This document shows, in pieces, positions 25,147 through 37,330 of a stretch of 64,000 nt of DNA (within the stretch, counting starts at the first letter, position 1; each line of letters starts with the position of its first letter). The notes beneath the pieces are model-generated. The model saw only the letters and a list, made by a program, of their open reading frames with translations. It did no database searches and was not told the DNA's origin. The DNA comes from Istiophorus platypterus (taxonomy: Eukaryota > Chordata > Actinopteri > Istiophoriformes > Istiophoridae). Made by a program: the position numbers and the translations under genes. The DNA is taken from positions 27,470,501-27,534,500 of the forward strand of contig CM029118.1 in the NCBI GenBank assembly GCA_016859345.1. Reading direction: 5' to 3'.

Positions 25147-25166
25147 CCTACATTTCCCATAATGCA
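25147..25166. promoter_or_regulatory. ZNF143/Staf-like motif
   Basis: CCTACATTTCCCATAATGCA resembles the vertebrate ACTACAATTCCCAGAATGCA-type site bound by ZNF143. A second partial copy, CATGGGAAATGTAG (46271-46284), occurs on the other orientation. Both could simply be remnants of one repeat family that carries the motif. Confidence 0.35.
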
Positions 25167-26924
25167 GCTGGACAGTGTGCTTATATAAACTTTCCCTGTC
25201 ACCGTATTGGTAAATTGGGGAATGTGAAAACCCCAAGTTTATAGCACTGACTTCCAGTTATAAATTTGGAGTCTTAAGCCAAGTCTGACATGGCACTGTT
25301 GACATCATCAGGGTTATTTTAAATACTGCAGCATTTTACCTATATTAACAGAGCAAAAATCAGAGGAATTTTCTATTTTAAGTGCTTTGTTTGAGGAAAA
25401 AAATGTGCTGATGCTGAACAAACAAAAAGTAGGTACCTCCATTTTCTATAATTAACCAACTTCATACTCTTTGGAGGATTAACAGGCCAACTAATGACCA
25501 AAAAAATGGGATTTGGTAAAATCAAAAAGGATTAATTACTTCATACTTTGCAAGGTGACAGTAATTACTTCCCTCAACCCAAAGAAAAAAGGGAATAAAA
25601 TAATTGGCAGACACTTAATTAAAGGTTACGGCTTTGACGTAATTGTGAAAGACAAGACAATTAAAAGTCCTATTATTCAATCAAGATACACATGGAGTAA
25701 TTGGTGTGTTGCTCTCTGGAGGGCTGGAAAATGTGGGCTCTGTGAAGGGTGGAGAGGGTTTGGTAAACATTGAGAGGACAGTGAGAGGGATGGACTGCTC
25801 CATCCTTCTAACACATACAGGCAAGGTTATTGCTCGGGTTCAAACTTCAGCAGGACCCAAGAGGGAACTTAGCCACCTCTATAACAGATTATGGTGAGGC
25901 CCATAAGAATTGAGAGTGTGAAAACCTCCCATTTATGTCAAGGTTATATCAGTGAGATGCCTCAAAAGTCAATGGGCATTCTCCCTAGGCTCTTTGTGAT
26001 TTGTTACCTGGTCTCTTCAGTCAGTGTTGCCACCTCGACATGGAGGATTTGGTGGAGATCAAAAGGAAACCATATTTTAGAAAACACATCTGATTTGAAA
26101 TGTGTGCTGCACTTGCAAATCATTAGGCTGTCTCAACGTAGCCCACCAAAATTCAGCAGCGCAATATAGAAAAGACACTTTGATCATGAAGCTAGATTGT
26201 TTATCATTTTCTTCAGTTGGTTGGGTAGAAGAAATTTGATAAGATGAAAACTTTGGTACAAACATAGTAAAAATTTACCCCCAGTGCTCGATGATGTGAT
26301 CAAAGACATATCACCGAAAATGCCAGATATGCAATGTTTGTGTGTTAAAGTATGTATGTCCCCTGTTATGGAGGCTATAGATACAATGCAGCGATTTCTG
26401 ACAGATTGGGAGTGATATACTTGTTTATTTCTTTCAGTTTGGGAATTTTTTGAGGGGTGATTGAGGTTGGGGAATGCAGCTGGCTTGCAGGAGAAGAATT
26501 GACTGCTCAGATTGACAAACCAAGCTAGACCCTTATGTTCATATTCCTAGTAATCTTATCTTCCAATTAGGAATTTCAAGGAAAAACATTACTGAATTGA
26601 TAATGCTCACAGGCGATGTACAGATAGTTCTATGTTTTGTACCACACGCAAGTCATAGGGATGTGGTCAGGGTGGATGTTGGGCTTACAAAGACTGGACT
26701 TAGACACTAAAATCCAGCACATTTTTACGTTTTGGCACAGAAAAAAATCCAAAAGTCTTCCTCTCCACTGAAGTGCCTGTAAGAGGCCGTGACTTCTTGT
26801 CTGTGATATCTAGGTCAGACTTAATCAAACGTCAGATTCTCAACCCAAATGACTGATTCAGAGAGCAGCTATCACTCACGCCTGGCTCCTTATGGTTTGC
26901 CCTCTGACTCAATCTCTCTCGTTC

Positions 26925-27560
26925 CTCCATTTCTCTGTCCCCAGTCTAATGGACAGTAGCCTGGATCCCTCCTAAGGTGTGCCAGCCAAGGTAATATTCT
27001 GCAGGTACCCTTTAATTACATATCATTTAGTATTTATGGCCCAAGTATTCATCACTTTGCTCATTGCTCATTGGCTGAAGGATGGGGATTGTCTTTAACA
27101 ATGCACCTCCCATATGGAATTAAAGTCCCTAATAGGAAAAGGGTGAGGAAAATGAAAGATTTGCCTGGACATACAAGACAGGAAGAGATCTTGCTGATGA
27201 ATGACAATAAAGTTGTCATCTTACAGTATATCTGAGAAGTTTTAAATGGGTCTCAATAAGGCCTTACACTGTCCTTTGAGAGGAATGCATTTCTTATCAA
27301 ATCTGGCAGGGGTGTCTTGCATCCACAGAATTGTTTTTTTTCTCTACATGACATCAATTAACAATGACTCGAAGCCTAATTGCACAGGGTAGAGCTGAAT
27401 CTTATACTGTCTAAAATCCCCTAGAGCTATTAATCTTGGACTGGCTATGCATCCATCAAGTTCCTAATTATGGAGTTACATTTGTTAATTTACATTGTCA
27501 AAACACCAGTCTCTTGTAATTGGCTCATTGTTTGGTCATCTGCTCATCCCAGTTTTGCAC
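26925..27560. promoter_or_regulatory. Candidate conserved non-coding block
   Basis: About 630 bp contain no transposon signature and no tract longer than eight identical bases. There are repeated homeodomain-type cores: TTTAATTACA, GCCTAATTGC, AGCTATTAATC, TTCCTAATTA, TTGTTAATTTA, TTGTAATTGG. The texture resembles deeply conserved developmental enhancers of fish gene deserts. There is no direct evidence of conservation. Confidence 0.25.
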
Positions 27561-29379
27561 TGGTAACAGAATGTAACATTATTTCTTGTCCAGTCACACA
27601 AGATTTACATTTAATGTGCCATTTCATATGTTCTCAGTGAGTCTGCATCCCTAAAAGAGGACCATCAATTTATACATTGCAGAAAATTACATTTAACCAG
27701 ATATTGTTTAAACATCTGTAGTGTAACTAGTGTTCAAACAGAGTTATTATATGAAATCTAAAGCAGTAAGATATGGAATCCTATTGTGAGTAACACGGTA
27801 ATTGTGCATCAAAAGAACAGCAAGCTGTATCCATGTGTTTTAATGCGGAAAATATGAGAGTGTGAAATCCACAGATTCATAGGCGCACCAGAAAGCCTTT
27901 GTTCAACTGGATTTGCCTTGAAGGAATGAACAATCTAATCAAAGCCTGTTCCCCCTGAAGAATACTGTTAATGAGTTGCAACATTCTCAACATTTTCATT
28001 CTGTCTTTTGGGTATATATTCTAATAATTCTTGATGTCTAATTACTACCAAAAAGCTGTAAAATGTGCAAGGATGGACAACATCAGCTTGTAGAGATAGG
28101 ATTTAACGACACAATTGCATATACATTATTAAGAAAGCTGATATTTAGAGGTGAAAAAATTTTGTGATTTACATTTTACAGATATAAATTAACATTCATT
28201 GCAAGGATACAGGAGATTCTTTAAAAGTGAACAAAGATAAAAGTTCTGTGGCACTAAATGCTGCTGTTGTAGCAGTGCTTTGTTCCACTGATTGAACTGT
28301 TTGCCCCCTGCTGTCACTTTGCCACCCCCATGCCAGTCCAGGGGAGAACACAACAGATGGAGACAGAAACGTAAATAATTAAGCTTAACATAATTTTTTT
28401 TTCTTTCTTTTGTTTTTCTTTTGTAGACACACTTCTCCACTTAACATCCTGGTAAATATTGCAGTGTCCTTTGTCAATATGATAGCCAAAAAAGCCTGTA
28501 ATTCTAGTCTCTGCTGGAATCAAACAAAGTACGGTTTACCTCTGTGACACAATATCGATGTCACTTGGGATGGGTAGTCTGCAGTATTTTAAACTATTAA
28601 GCCATGATAAGAACACACAGTCTTTTGGATCACTGGGTATAATCCCCCTCTTCAATCTTTCAAGCCAAGCTGCTCTCTTCCTATCTAGAGATTTATTCCA
28701 CGAAGAGAACATTTGGTGTTAGTCATATGTCAGAATGTGAACAAGTTGGAGGGGAAGAAAAACGCCCATGTAAATGAAGCAAAATTTTAATATGCCCAAC
28801 CAACATTAGAAATAACTATAATAATTAATTTTGGGGTTCACAAACGTCCCTTTAGTTATCCTTTAATGAGCTTTGAAAGTGTTGTGACCGAGAAAAAAGT
28901 GAGGAATGAAATGCAAGCAGCCAATAAGCTACATGCAACAAGGAAAGGGTGTCCAGAAACATGAATACAATGTGATGATGATGCTATATATATATATGTA
29001 GGTTGATATTCTATTGCTATTCTATTCCTATTTTAGAGATCTCTCTCCTTTCTCTCTCTCTCTCTCCATATATATTATATCTATATTTAAATCACATATT
29101 ATTTTTTATATTTATATATGAATTATATTCATTATTATAAATTACATTCAGTAGGTGTCCAATCTGATGTGAATGTGAAGCAAAAACAAACAAGTTTTTT
29201 TCTTTTCACTCACTTCTGATTCAAGTACAGAGTCAAAAGTATCATGTTTTGCCTAATGCAGCCTGATGAAAATGACTGAAATATCCTGCTGCTTCTTTTG
29301 CACCCACAGTCAGCATGTCAATTAATTGTGTGCAACTAAAACACACTTGACCCTTTTTAAAACCGCTGCTTTGGCTGTA

Positions 29380-29765
29380 GATGTGGCTGAAAGCATTACG
29401 TTTTTGGACTCTGTCCACCTGTACGTATGTCCCATCGTTGTGAACACAACATCTCCTGTAAACCTTGAAGGAATTGTTGAAAATGTGGCACAAACTTTCC
29501 CTTGGACTCTAGAATGAGCTGATTACATTTTGGTGGTAAAAGGTCAAAGGTCAAGGTCACTGTAACCTCATAGATCACATTTTTGGCCATAACTCGATAA
29601 TTCTCATGCTAATTATAATAAAATACACTTAATACCTTTTATTAAATTCCATCAAAGTCTTCACTACATATATTATATGAGTCTGGCAAGACATAAATGT
29701 GAACTGCAACTTGTCTAGTTGGCAGAGGCATATAACGGCATATAATGGCAGTAATTTTACTTTGT
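29380..29765. mobile_element. Dispersed teleost repeat fragment
   Basis: Several phrases match a repeat I recognise as widespread in teleosts: 'aatgtggcacaaactttccc', 'ttggactctagaatgagctg', 'aaggtcaaggtcactgtaac', 'ttttggccataactcgataa' and 'tagttggcagaggcatataa'. The family name is not known to me. No coding frame belongs to it. The frames open on both strands here (29242-29590) are just the repeat read through. Confidence 0.6.
29541..29559 (+). promoter_or_regulatory. Triple AGGTCA nuclear-receptor-type array (DR1 plus DR0)
   Basis: AGGTCA (29541-29546), one A, AGGTCA (29548-29553) and AGGTCA (29554-29559) form a perfect DR1 followed immediately by a third half-site. The last copy also reads TCAAGGTCA, the extended half-site of ERR/SF-1-type receptors. 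It lies inside the dispersed repeat. Activity is unknown. Confidence 0.6.
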
Positions 29766-31198
29766 AATTGTATATGGTTAATAGGTGGAGCAATAGCAAG
29801 TAGTTGCTAGTTCACCTAAAGGGATTCCTAATAGGGTTTTTAGGTCTGGAGGTAAATATCAGGTCAGGGGATTAAACCCATGAAAGCTGAAGCTAGATAC
29901 CAGTTGTCTTGCAAAATGCATGACCAACACGCTAGAAGAAGGTCTCTCTATGTTGACATTCATCATAGGAAAATAATTGACAGCAAAAACTGTTGTTTAT
30001 GTCAGGGAGTGTCAGAAAGGAGTCAATGCCAAAATCTGAAAAATCAGAAAAAACTTATAATAACAGATGCATACAAGGGGCAGATAAGTTGTTAGTGCTG
30101 AAAAAAAGGATGTTTGCCTCTGGCCAGATGACAGCAGTTACCAAACTGTGTTGTCTCCTCACCTAGTCATGTTCATGTCTGTTTAGTTTGTTTATTTTGC
30201 GTGCAGAAGTCTTTCGGATCCTATTAGATATGTAATATGTCTTGACAGAATCTCCTTCCAAAATCAAGATTGTGTCCCTACTGTGTGCTTTCAGCAGGGA
30301 CCAACATAGCGTGACAGTGAAACCCTTAATGCACCACATAGGGATTCAACAGAAACATGCATTTACTGCACTCTGATAAACAAAGCTAGTAGGAAAGCCT
30401 AAAACGGAGTAAAGCCACTAACATGCTCCAAATCCACCTGAAGTTTTTTCATGTTGTTATGACACATTTTAATAATAAACTATTCTGTTCGCACAAGAAA
30501 TAGTTTTGCTATAAGAACATAAACTATAAAAGATTAGCAATATGCTCATGTGCTTCTACAAGTTTGTGTCTTTCATTGTGTTCAACAATTAAAATTTTTA
30601 ATGTCTCTTTGTGGTAATTTAATAGCAATAATAGCCTTACCCATACTATAATTTTTAAGCCAATTTTGATAACAATATATTGGTTAATATTTTCTTTCTA
30701 TTCTCAGTAACTCATAGCATAAGAAATAATTTTTATAGGGAACCTCATAAATTTGAAACACATTATCCTTCAGGCCTACTTTGTGTTTGGTGCTTATTAG
30801 CATGTTATTAATGCGAACATGGTGAACATTGTAAACATTATAAAAGTTTCTTGGAAAAAAGTGAATAAAGTGGTATTAAGTAATTAGGAAAAAAGTATTT
30901 TATAATACCATGAAAAGAAGAACTACACAAAATAAGAAATGTTTTTGTCGTGGTAGCTGAAATACACTACCCTATTGCCTAGATCTATTCTTCACTCTAT
31001 CTGTTCCACCTTAGGTCTCAGTCAGGTCTGTCTTAAATTACTCTGTTGCTTGTGTCCGTGCAACATTTGACTGGACTCAACTCAACAGTAACCTATAAAG
31101 AGATTATAATATGATAGTGACAACGGTAACGATAATGATAATGATATCAGCAACTTATGTTGTGTCTTTAGTCGGAAAAATGCAACAAATTGATGAAT
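29766..31198. other. AT-rich non-coding DNA
   Basis: Nothing supportable was found. A short frame at 29880-30095 has no domain. Simple 'gataatgataatgata' sequence lies at about 31132-31145. Confidence 0.5.
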
Positions 31199-31244
31199 TT
31201 GTTCCTCAGTTGCTGTTCTCTTTGCAACGGCAACTGAGGAACAG
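31199..31244. repeat. Long hairpin, about 19 bp with two wobbles
   Basis: GTTCCTCAGTTGC (31201-31213) is the exact reverse complement of GCAACTGAGGAAC (31230-31242). The stem continues inward with TGTT (31214-31217) against AACG (31226-31229), one G-U, leaving an 8-nt loop. It continues outward with T-A and one U-G. The minus strand is open over 31082-31414 (110 codons), but the peptide has no known domain. Confidence 0.9.
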
Positions 31245-32483
31245 TATTCTGAGATGTCCAATAAGTTAATATGTTTTCTACTGTGCTTTTTCAAGTTGCA
31301 ATGTGCTGGATAATCATGAAGATTAGCTAAGTAAAACAATGTAAAACAATTATAGAAACAATTTTCTACTGTAGTACTAAGGTGCAACCTGAACCCTTCA
31401 TTATAAGAAAACATAATTAATGCTCAGATTTTACAGCATCTTTTTATTTTCAAGATATCACACTTATTCATGAAATTTGATTAAATAAGGGTAAGGTTAT
31501 CACATAATCTCACAAAGATAAACGTTTTGTCTGTTAAATTTCAGCCCTACATCTAAATTAAACTGGTTTATCTGCCTGCTCTTACCCAGCAACAGATGAA
31601 TAGAGAAGAAATCATTTTCAGAGACTGTTTGGGTTGCACCCTCTTGCTCACTGTCCCACACCAGATGAGAGCCCCCACTGATAGAGATTACAGAAACAAG
31701 ATGAAGAAAAGCTTCAAGCTGTCTCCAGGCCTTGCACAGAAGACAACTCGGGACATCATGCTGTATGCCACCTTGTTGTTTTCTTTGTGCTGTAAATGCT
31801 TTGTGCTGCAAAAACAGATGAGGAATGTACGCCTGTTAAGACTCTACAATGAACCTGTGTAGCTGGCTCTTTAGATTTGTTTTAATTACATCGTAGCTGG
31901 GGGCTGAGTTCAGAGATAGATTCCTCCTGGGTTACTTCCTTTCAGCATCAATACCTTTTTCAGTGATGTTAACTTCCCTAAGTGTTTTCAGGATATTTGT
32001 TTACATAGTAGTAGTTCAAGTACATGAAATGTAAATAAACGAGAGCCATTTCATTTGTCTGCGAAGGCAAACAATAATGTTATCTTTATTGCTTTTTTAC
32101 ATCATATCTATGAAAATACCAGATGAATGCACCTCTGAACATTGATTCAAATGGAATTAGAGGAATTGGGTGACAACTAAAAAAATGTAACCCAAACATG
32201 ATATATACCTACTTCAAGACTGATTTTACATGCATATCTGTCGCAAACCATCCTTTAAAAGCATTGATACCATTAATAGGGTATTTGGTATGTCTTTTGG
32301 ATGCTTTCACACCTCATTTGTTTCCTGTGGGTCAGACAAACACTAGTGGGATTTGTTTGTTTGGGTCTCCGGACAAAACTAACAAGCTGGAGCTTTGTCA
32401 GTTCTCCAGCACACTCTGGGAGTTTATTAGCATGAATTCAAAAGCTGAACTACAATCAAACCCACCTGCTGATTGTGAACTGC
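31245..32483. other. Non-coding DNA
   Basis: The opposed frames at 31500-31862 overlap each other and carry no recognisable domain. No repeat was recognised. Confidence 0.45.
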
Positions 32484-32658
32484 CAGGGGTACATATAATT
32501 GCAAGTAACTAATTACATTTACTTGATCACTGTACTTAAGGACAGTTTTTAAGAACTTGTACTTTACTTGGGTTTTCCCATTCTATTCTAATTTATAAAA
32601 TTATTTACTAGTATTTTATTACTTTTACTGAAGGATATGAGTCCTCCTTCCACCAGTA
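32484..32658. mobile_element. hAT-like miniature element remnant (CAGTGGTGGAA type ends)
   Basis: The left part reads CAGGGGTAC..., then 'AAGTAACTAATTACATTTAC' and 'ACTGTACTTAAGGACAGTTT', and has 'ACTTGTACTTTACTTGGGTT'. The right part reads 'TTATTACTTTTACTGAAGGA', then 'TATGAGTCCTCCTTCCACCA' and GTA. This is the pattern of the common teleost element with ends CAGTGGTGGAA ... TTCCACCACTG and an interior of TACTT/AAGTA words. The interior is mostly deleted, leaving about 175 bp. It carries no transposase. Confidence 0.65.
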
Positions 32659-35320
32659 ATAGCATGATTTTGAATTGCAACCTCAAATAATTGCTCATAA
32701 CTATATTAATCCTCTGTGAGCCTTTATGACACTGGAGGGGATAAGGGACAATAAATGCTGCAGGACTTGCTGTCAGTCACCTGAATTAGATTTTCCCACA
32801 TGGCTCATGTAGCACTGCTGATGCAGGGTGACATTACCAAAACTGTCCATTAGAAGGCCACTACGTATCTTTTTTGTGCTTAGTCCAGCCTAAATGAACA
32901 GTATGGTTTTGAGGCTTCCCTTTTGTTTGCACTGGGTTACTGGACTGTACATTTACTGCTGAAAAAAATTTATGGCAGGGCTTTGGTTGGAAAGGCTGCA
33001 CTGGCAACTTAAAGGAGAGAAAAGACAGTAAATCAGAATGTATACTAGCATTCTTGTGGGTGGTTTTCTCTCTCTCTGTTTTTTTTTTTTTTTTTTTTTT
33101 TTTACTAATAACTCCACTGCCTTTTTGTAAAGCCCTTAATGTCAAATAAAAACTATATCATAAAATTGAATGAGGCATTTAATAGAGTCAGGAGCTGCAG
33201 GAGCACGCTTGCCCAACATGATTTCTGGGGTGAATTCTAATAAGAAATAGATCCTCAGAATGCTTGCTGAGTGGGAAAAAGGGGGGGGGGGTGAGGGAGG
33301 GTAGTGAGGAAGACAAAATGACTTCAGTAAGAATATGAGTTCACTGACAGCATTAGCTGTGCCAAGTCTGCCCTTTGCTAGGAAATTCTACATATTTGAC
33401 CTTGTAAACTTGTATGTCCGACCACCAAATGACTGTAAAATTAATGCAAACAGAAGGAGACATGCTGTTGGTGGAGTGTCTTCATATCATCACTTAAGGA
33501 GCATGCATCTGAGAATTATTTACTGACTTGCTTGAGCAGTCACACGACTTATGGATATTCGTCACTCACTTCTGATTCAATATCAACTTGGCAAAACTCT
33601 CCTCTGCTGCTGTTGCTTGTGTTTATCAGATCAATAGCATAATTGATTGGGATAAGAGTCGAAAGGAAGACTCTATGTTCAAAATTCAATCAAAATCAAG
33701 AGCTACTTCAGCAAAGTCTCACTTAGGATTGATCTGCTGACATAAGATTTGGACAGTAACATTGACAAGCAGGTACACCTTGGGCCAGTGAGGGAACAAA
33801 CATCGATACTGTATTCAGGATAAAATAATATGATTTATAAGTCAGTGTTTAAGATCCAGTAAGGATTTAAAATTCACATGTCAATTTGCAGCAGCTAACA
33901 GTGGCCTAAGGCAGGCCCTCACAGCCACCGCGGATTACAGTAAATTGCTGTGAAGATAAAGCTGTTGCCTGGGAGCCAGACAGGACAGTAATTCTCCACT
34001 CCTATTATGGGCTTTTCATTTCTTCCATTTACTTCATACCGACTGAATGGGACTAAACTCTTCATCATCCTTCCACTGTTACCATCACCTGCATACCTGC
34101 CCTGCCCGAGAACGGATGCCATTCGACAAATATGAAAGCTCAGTCAAGCTTTAAGGAAAAATAACAAAGCTGACTGAAACTTTATCATGCCTATTGTCCT
34201 CACCTACTGGAGCAAACAAAAGCTCTCCACCAGCCTAAATGACCTTGTTGCCAAATTGGAGCATCACACCAAAATGTGAAACTAATCCTGAATTCATGAG
34301 ATTAAAGAAGTTCTGCTCATTGGAGTTACAAGGAGAAATAATAATCTGGCAGACACACTCCATTTCATTTCCTGGATGCTGCCATGCAAATGAGGCTCAT
34401 TTGTATAATCTTTTCAAATGAAAAACAGATAATCAAATACCATCAGAAATCATTAATATTCAATTAGGTGTCACTTATGCAAAGTCATGCAGTTGAAGGA
34501 ATTCAAAGGAATGGAGAGAGGACCACTCTGGGATGACAAGACTAACTACCATACACAACATTTCCTAGCTTCTTGTGTCACATCAAGTGACTGGGAACCA
34601 TGCTTTTACTGTTCATCACCGCATTAGTAATGGTCCTTCAAGTTCTCTTAAGTGGATTGATGTTTCTCTACCAGCACGCTGCACACTTCTATTCTATCTT
34701 CTTTTTAGGTTTATTTTATAGGGACAGATGCATAACAATGACCAATGGGGCAGTACCACTGCATTTCATCTAAGCTAGTTTCCACTGCTTAGATGGACAT
34801 TCATACTGTCCATTCATACACCATACAAATGAACAAAACTCAAACAAAAACTCAAACAATGATACAATAAACACCATAAAACTCACCTTCAAGTTCTCCT
34901 TAGACACACCTGAGTCACTGAGTCAGTAACCCTTTAAGATTTCACCAGGTCACTGAATACCTTAGTAATATGGATTGTGGGTATTTATGGGTGACATTAG
35001 TATTATCAGATTCAATGAAATCAAAATCAAATGTTCTTAAGAATATGGTGGGGACACCTTCTCAGCTACCTATTTAAAATGTCAACTGGACGATTTTATA
35101 TCCTTATTTTCTGATAACTGCAGAAGCCACTTGTAACCCAGAATTTACACAAAACCATGAATGTGAAAGGCTCACCGATTGCTAAAACTATTTTCAGCAT
35201 AAAACAGTTTGTTATGAGTCTCAGTGTGAGTACATTTGCTTTGGTAAACTTGCTCTCCATTTCAATGTTTAAACCATGCAGCAATGGTCTGTAAGTGATA
35301 TGACAACTAGTCAGAAACTG
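32659..35320. other. Non-coding DNA with poly-T, G-run and octamer patch
   Basis: A T run of about 24 nt lies at 33080-33103. An 11-G run followed by two further GGG tracts lies at 33281-33301 and could form a G-quadruplex. A palindromic pair, CATCTAAGC (34767-34775) and GCTTAGATG (34787-34795), is followed at once by ATGGAC/GTCCAT. At 34370-34500 a non-repetitive patch holds a perfect octamer ATGCAAAT (34384-34391) and several ATTA cores. No gene was found. Confidence 0.4.
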
Positions 35321-35324
35321 ACAA

Positions 35325-35495
35325 ATTAGTTCTACTTAATACGTTTAAAATCATACTATCTACATACATCTGCTAAACTTCCTCCACTACATGAATCTGT
35401 TAAGTTATTTACATACATGAATATATCTTTTTTTATAGTAATTGATAAACTAAAGAAAAGAGGGCCAAGGAAGGAACCCTGTGGAATTCCTGCTG
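35325..35495 (-). pseudogene. LINE reverse-transcriptase fragment (minus strand)
   Basis: On the minus strand the translation is 'GIPQGSFLGPLFFSL', a short insertion, 'YVNNLTDSCSGGSL' and, after a +1 shift, 'QMYVDSMIL'. These correspond to RT blocks B-C of non-LTR elements of the CR1/jockey/L2 group (usual [21 protein letters not shown]...MYADDTVL). The catalytic YADD has become YVDS, so the copy is inactive. A plus-strand frame of 151 codons (35417-35872) overlaps it and is its antisense shadow. The rest of the element was not found nearby, so it is a short isolated relic. Confidence 0.7.
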
Positions 35496-37225
35496 TTTAT
35501 GAGAAAGATATTTTGCAATTGTTAAAGTGCACCATTGTAAATATTTATCAAGTCAAGTTCAGTTTTGGGTGTTTAAAAATGAGAATATCAGTATATCAAA
35601 TGTCTTTTTTTCCTCCACAATTTTTTAAAGTTAGGACATTTCAGATGGAAGCCTGCGCCTGTGATCATCTTCCCCTCCATGTGCTAGTTTATGCCCTCTG
35701 TCTCATCCCTTCAATTATACATAACGATCTTTGGGTTAAAACGGAGACGACCCAGCCCAGATGTGGTGCTGACTTGACCCATGCAGTCAGCCTCATAGTA
35801 GCTCTTCTGCTGAATACTAATGTACACCTGCTATGGTTGTGCAGGCTAAAAAGATGTCTTGTATCCATTTAGAGTCAGATCCTGTGGTCGTTCATATCTG
35901 CTCTCTTTAACTCATGTTCTCCCTTCAGACATATTATTATTAATTAAGGATAGTCTCAAATCAATCATGCATCCACTCTCAGTGTTACAAGCACTGAGCT
36001 TTGAACTGAAGTTTGTGTCAAACATTTGGATGAATTGCAACACTGCTCATATGCTATGTTACCAATTTTGAACACGTATACATAACTGTGGGAAATAGTT
36101 CCAAGTCTCTCTCCCACATTCCCTCTATTTCTTCCTCTTGTCTCTTTTTCAAGTTAGAAATCCTCTTAAGAGAGGTTTTCCAAAATAACATTATCTTCAA
36201 ACAAACATTTCACTTTTAATCATTGCATTTTTCTCCCTTATACAATTCACCATGGTATTGCTGGCCCTTTTGAAGCTGTTCTTTTTTCGAGTGTCCGTTG
36301 GGATTTGCTCCCTAGTGGCCTCTCTGCTTACACCAAAGCTTCTCTTTTCAAACCCAGCTTTGAGTAAAGAAGGAAAATGGAAAAAAAGAAACCTCCTAGG
36401 AAAATAGGTGGTGAACTGATGAACAATTCACTGGTGCATACCTGACAGGAATAGCGATTTTATCACCTTGTCTGTTCTCAGTAACACAGAAATATGATTT
36501 CTCACTGGACATTCACACGTCAGTCAAGAAGTTGGGCAGATAAGACTCACACACAGGCGCACACATGTACCCGCACTCAGTTCATTACCCACATTCATTC
36601 GTGCTGGGACAAGCAGGGACAAAGGGAAAAGGGAAGAAGCCTTTTGATTTGCCTGTGTGAATTTATTGTTATCACCCAGGCAGTTGAGACTGGATCTCAC
36701 TGTTTTCTTGATCAGTCCTAGGCCTTATCGCTCAGCACCTATTGAGAAAGGAATGTGTAATATTATGCTTTTGAGAGTTAAATTATAAAGAATTAGACTT
36801 TCAATCCTTTTCATCTGTTTCTAGTCACTTATTCCAGTTATGATTGGGATTTTGGAGTATACTGATTGTGTATTTGCTAGTGTACACAACATACAGTCGG
36901 AAGGTTTCTGAAACCTGCATAAGCCCCTGTACCTAGTCCAATAGAAAATGGAATATTTTGGTGTACAAATACCTTATTCAGGAGTCTATTGACCCTCTGC
37001 TATATGTGCAAGTGCCTCCAAACCCTGAGTAAAGCAGAAGTCATAAAAACAAAATGTGAAAATAAGTAATGTAATGAGGTTTTACTTACCAAAATAATGA
37101 AGAAGATCTGACTACAGTAACCTAGAGCAGGAGCTGTAGCTTTGTTTTTAACTTTTACTGGTGATCAGATGAAGAAGCCAAAATGCAGCAGCATCCAGAT
37201 AGACAGAAACCAAACTAAATTTATT
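35496..37225. other. Non-coding DNA
   Basis: No additional gene or repeat can be supported. A CA/GC-rich microsatellite-like patch lies near 36545-36575. Confidence 0.45.
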
Positions 37226-37330
37226 CTCTACATCAGTTGTTTTCAACCTAGGGGTCTTGACCCCAAATGGGGTCAGAAGGCCATTTCCAGGAGTCACCAT
37301 TAAATAAAAAAATATTTTAGAAACATATTT
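37226..37330 (+). mobile_element. hAT-like terminal fragment
   Basis: 'CATCAGTTGTTTTCAACCTA' followed by GGGGTCTTGACCCC and a 'GGGGTCAGAAGGCCATTTCC' stretch resembles the 5' end of hAT (Charlie-like) elements. Those have the form CAGTGGTTCTCAACCTGGGGGTC...GACCCC. No matching far end or transposase frame is visible, so this is one end of a decayed copy. Confidence 0.5.

Larger units (their letters stand above)
22831..29379. other. Long non-coding stretch with constrained-looking patches
   Basis: No exon or RNA gene is seen. Between 25147 and 25166 lies CCTACATTTCCCATAATGCA, close to the ZNF143/Staf site. The interval 26925-27560 is unusually free of simple repeats and rich in AATTA/TTAATT cores (see the separate entry). 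CT, AT and TA tracts occur at about 28986-29000 and 29041-29130. Confidence 0.4.

Noticed and set aside
35417..35872. 151-codon plus-strand frame
   Set aside because: Its first part is antisense to a recognisable LINE reverse-transcriptase fragment, and the remainder has no domain.
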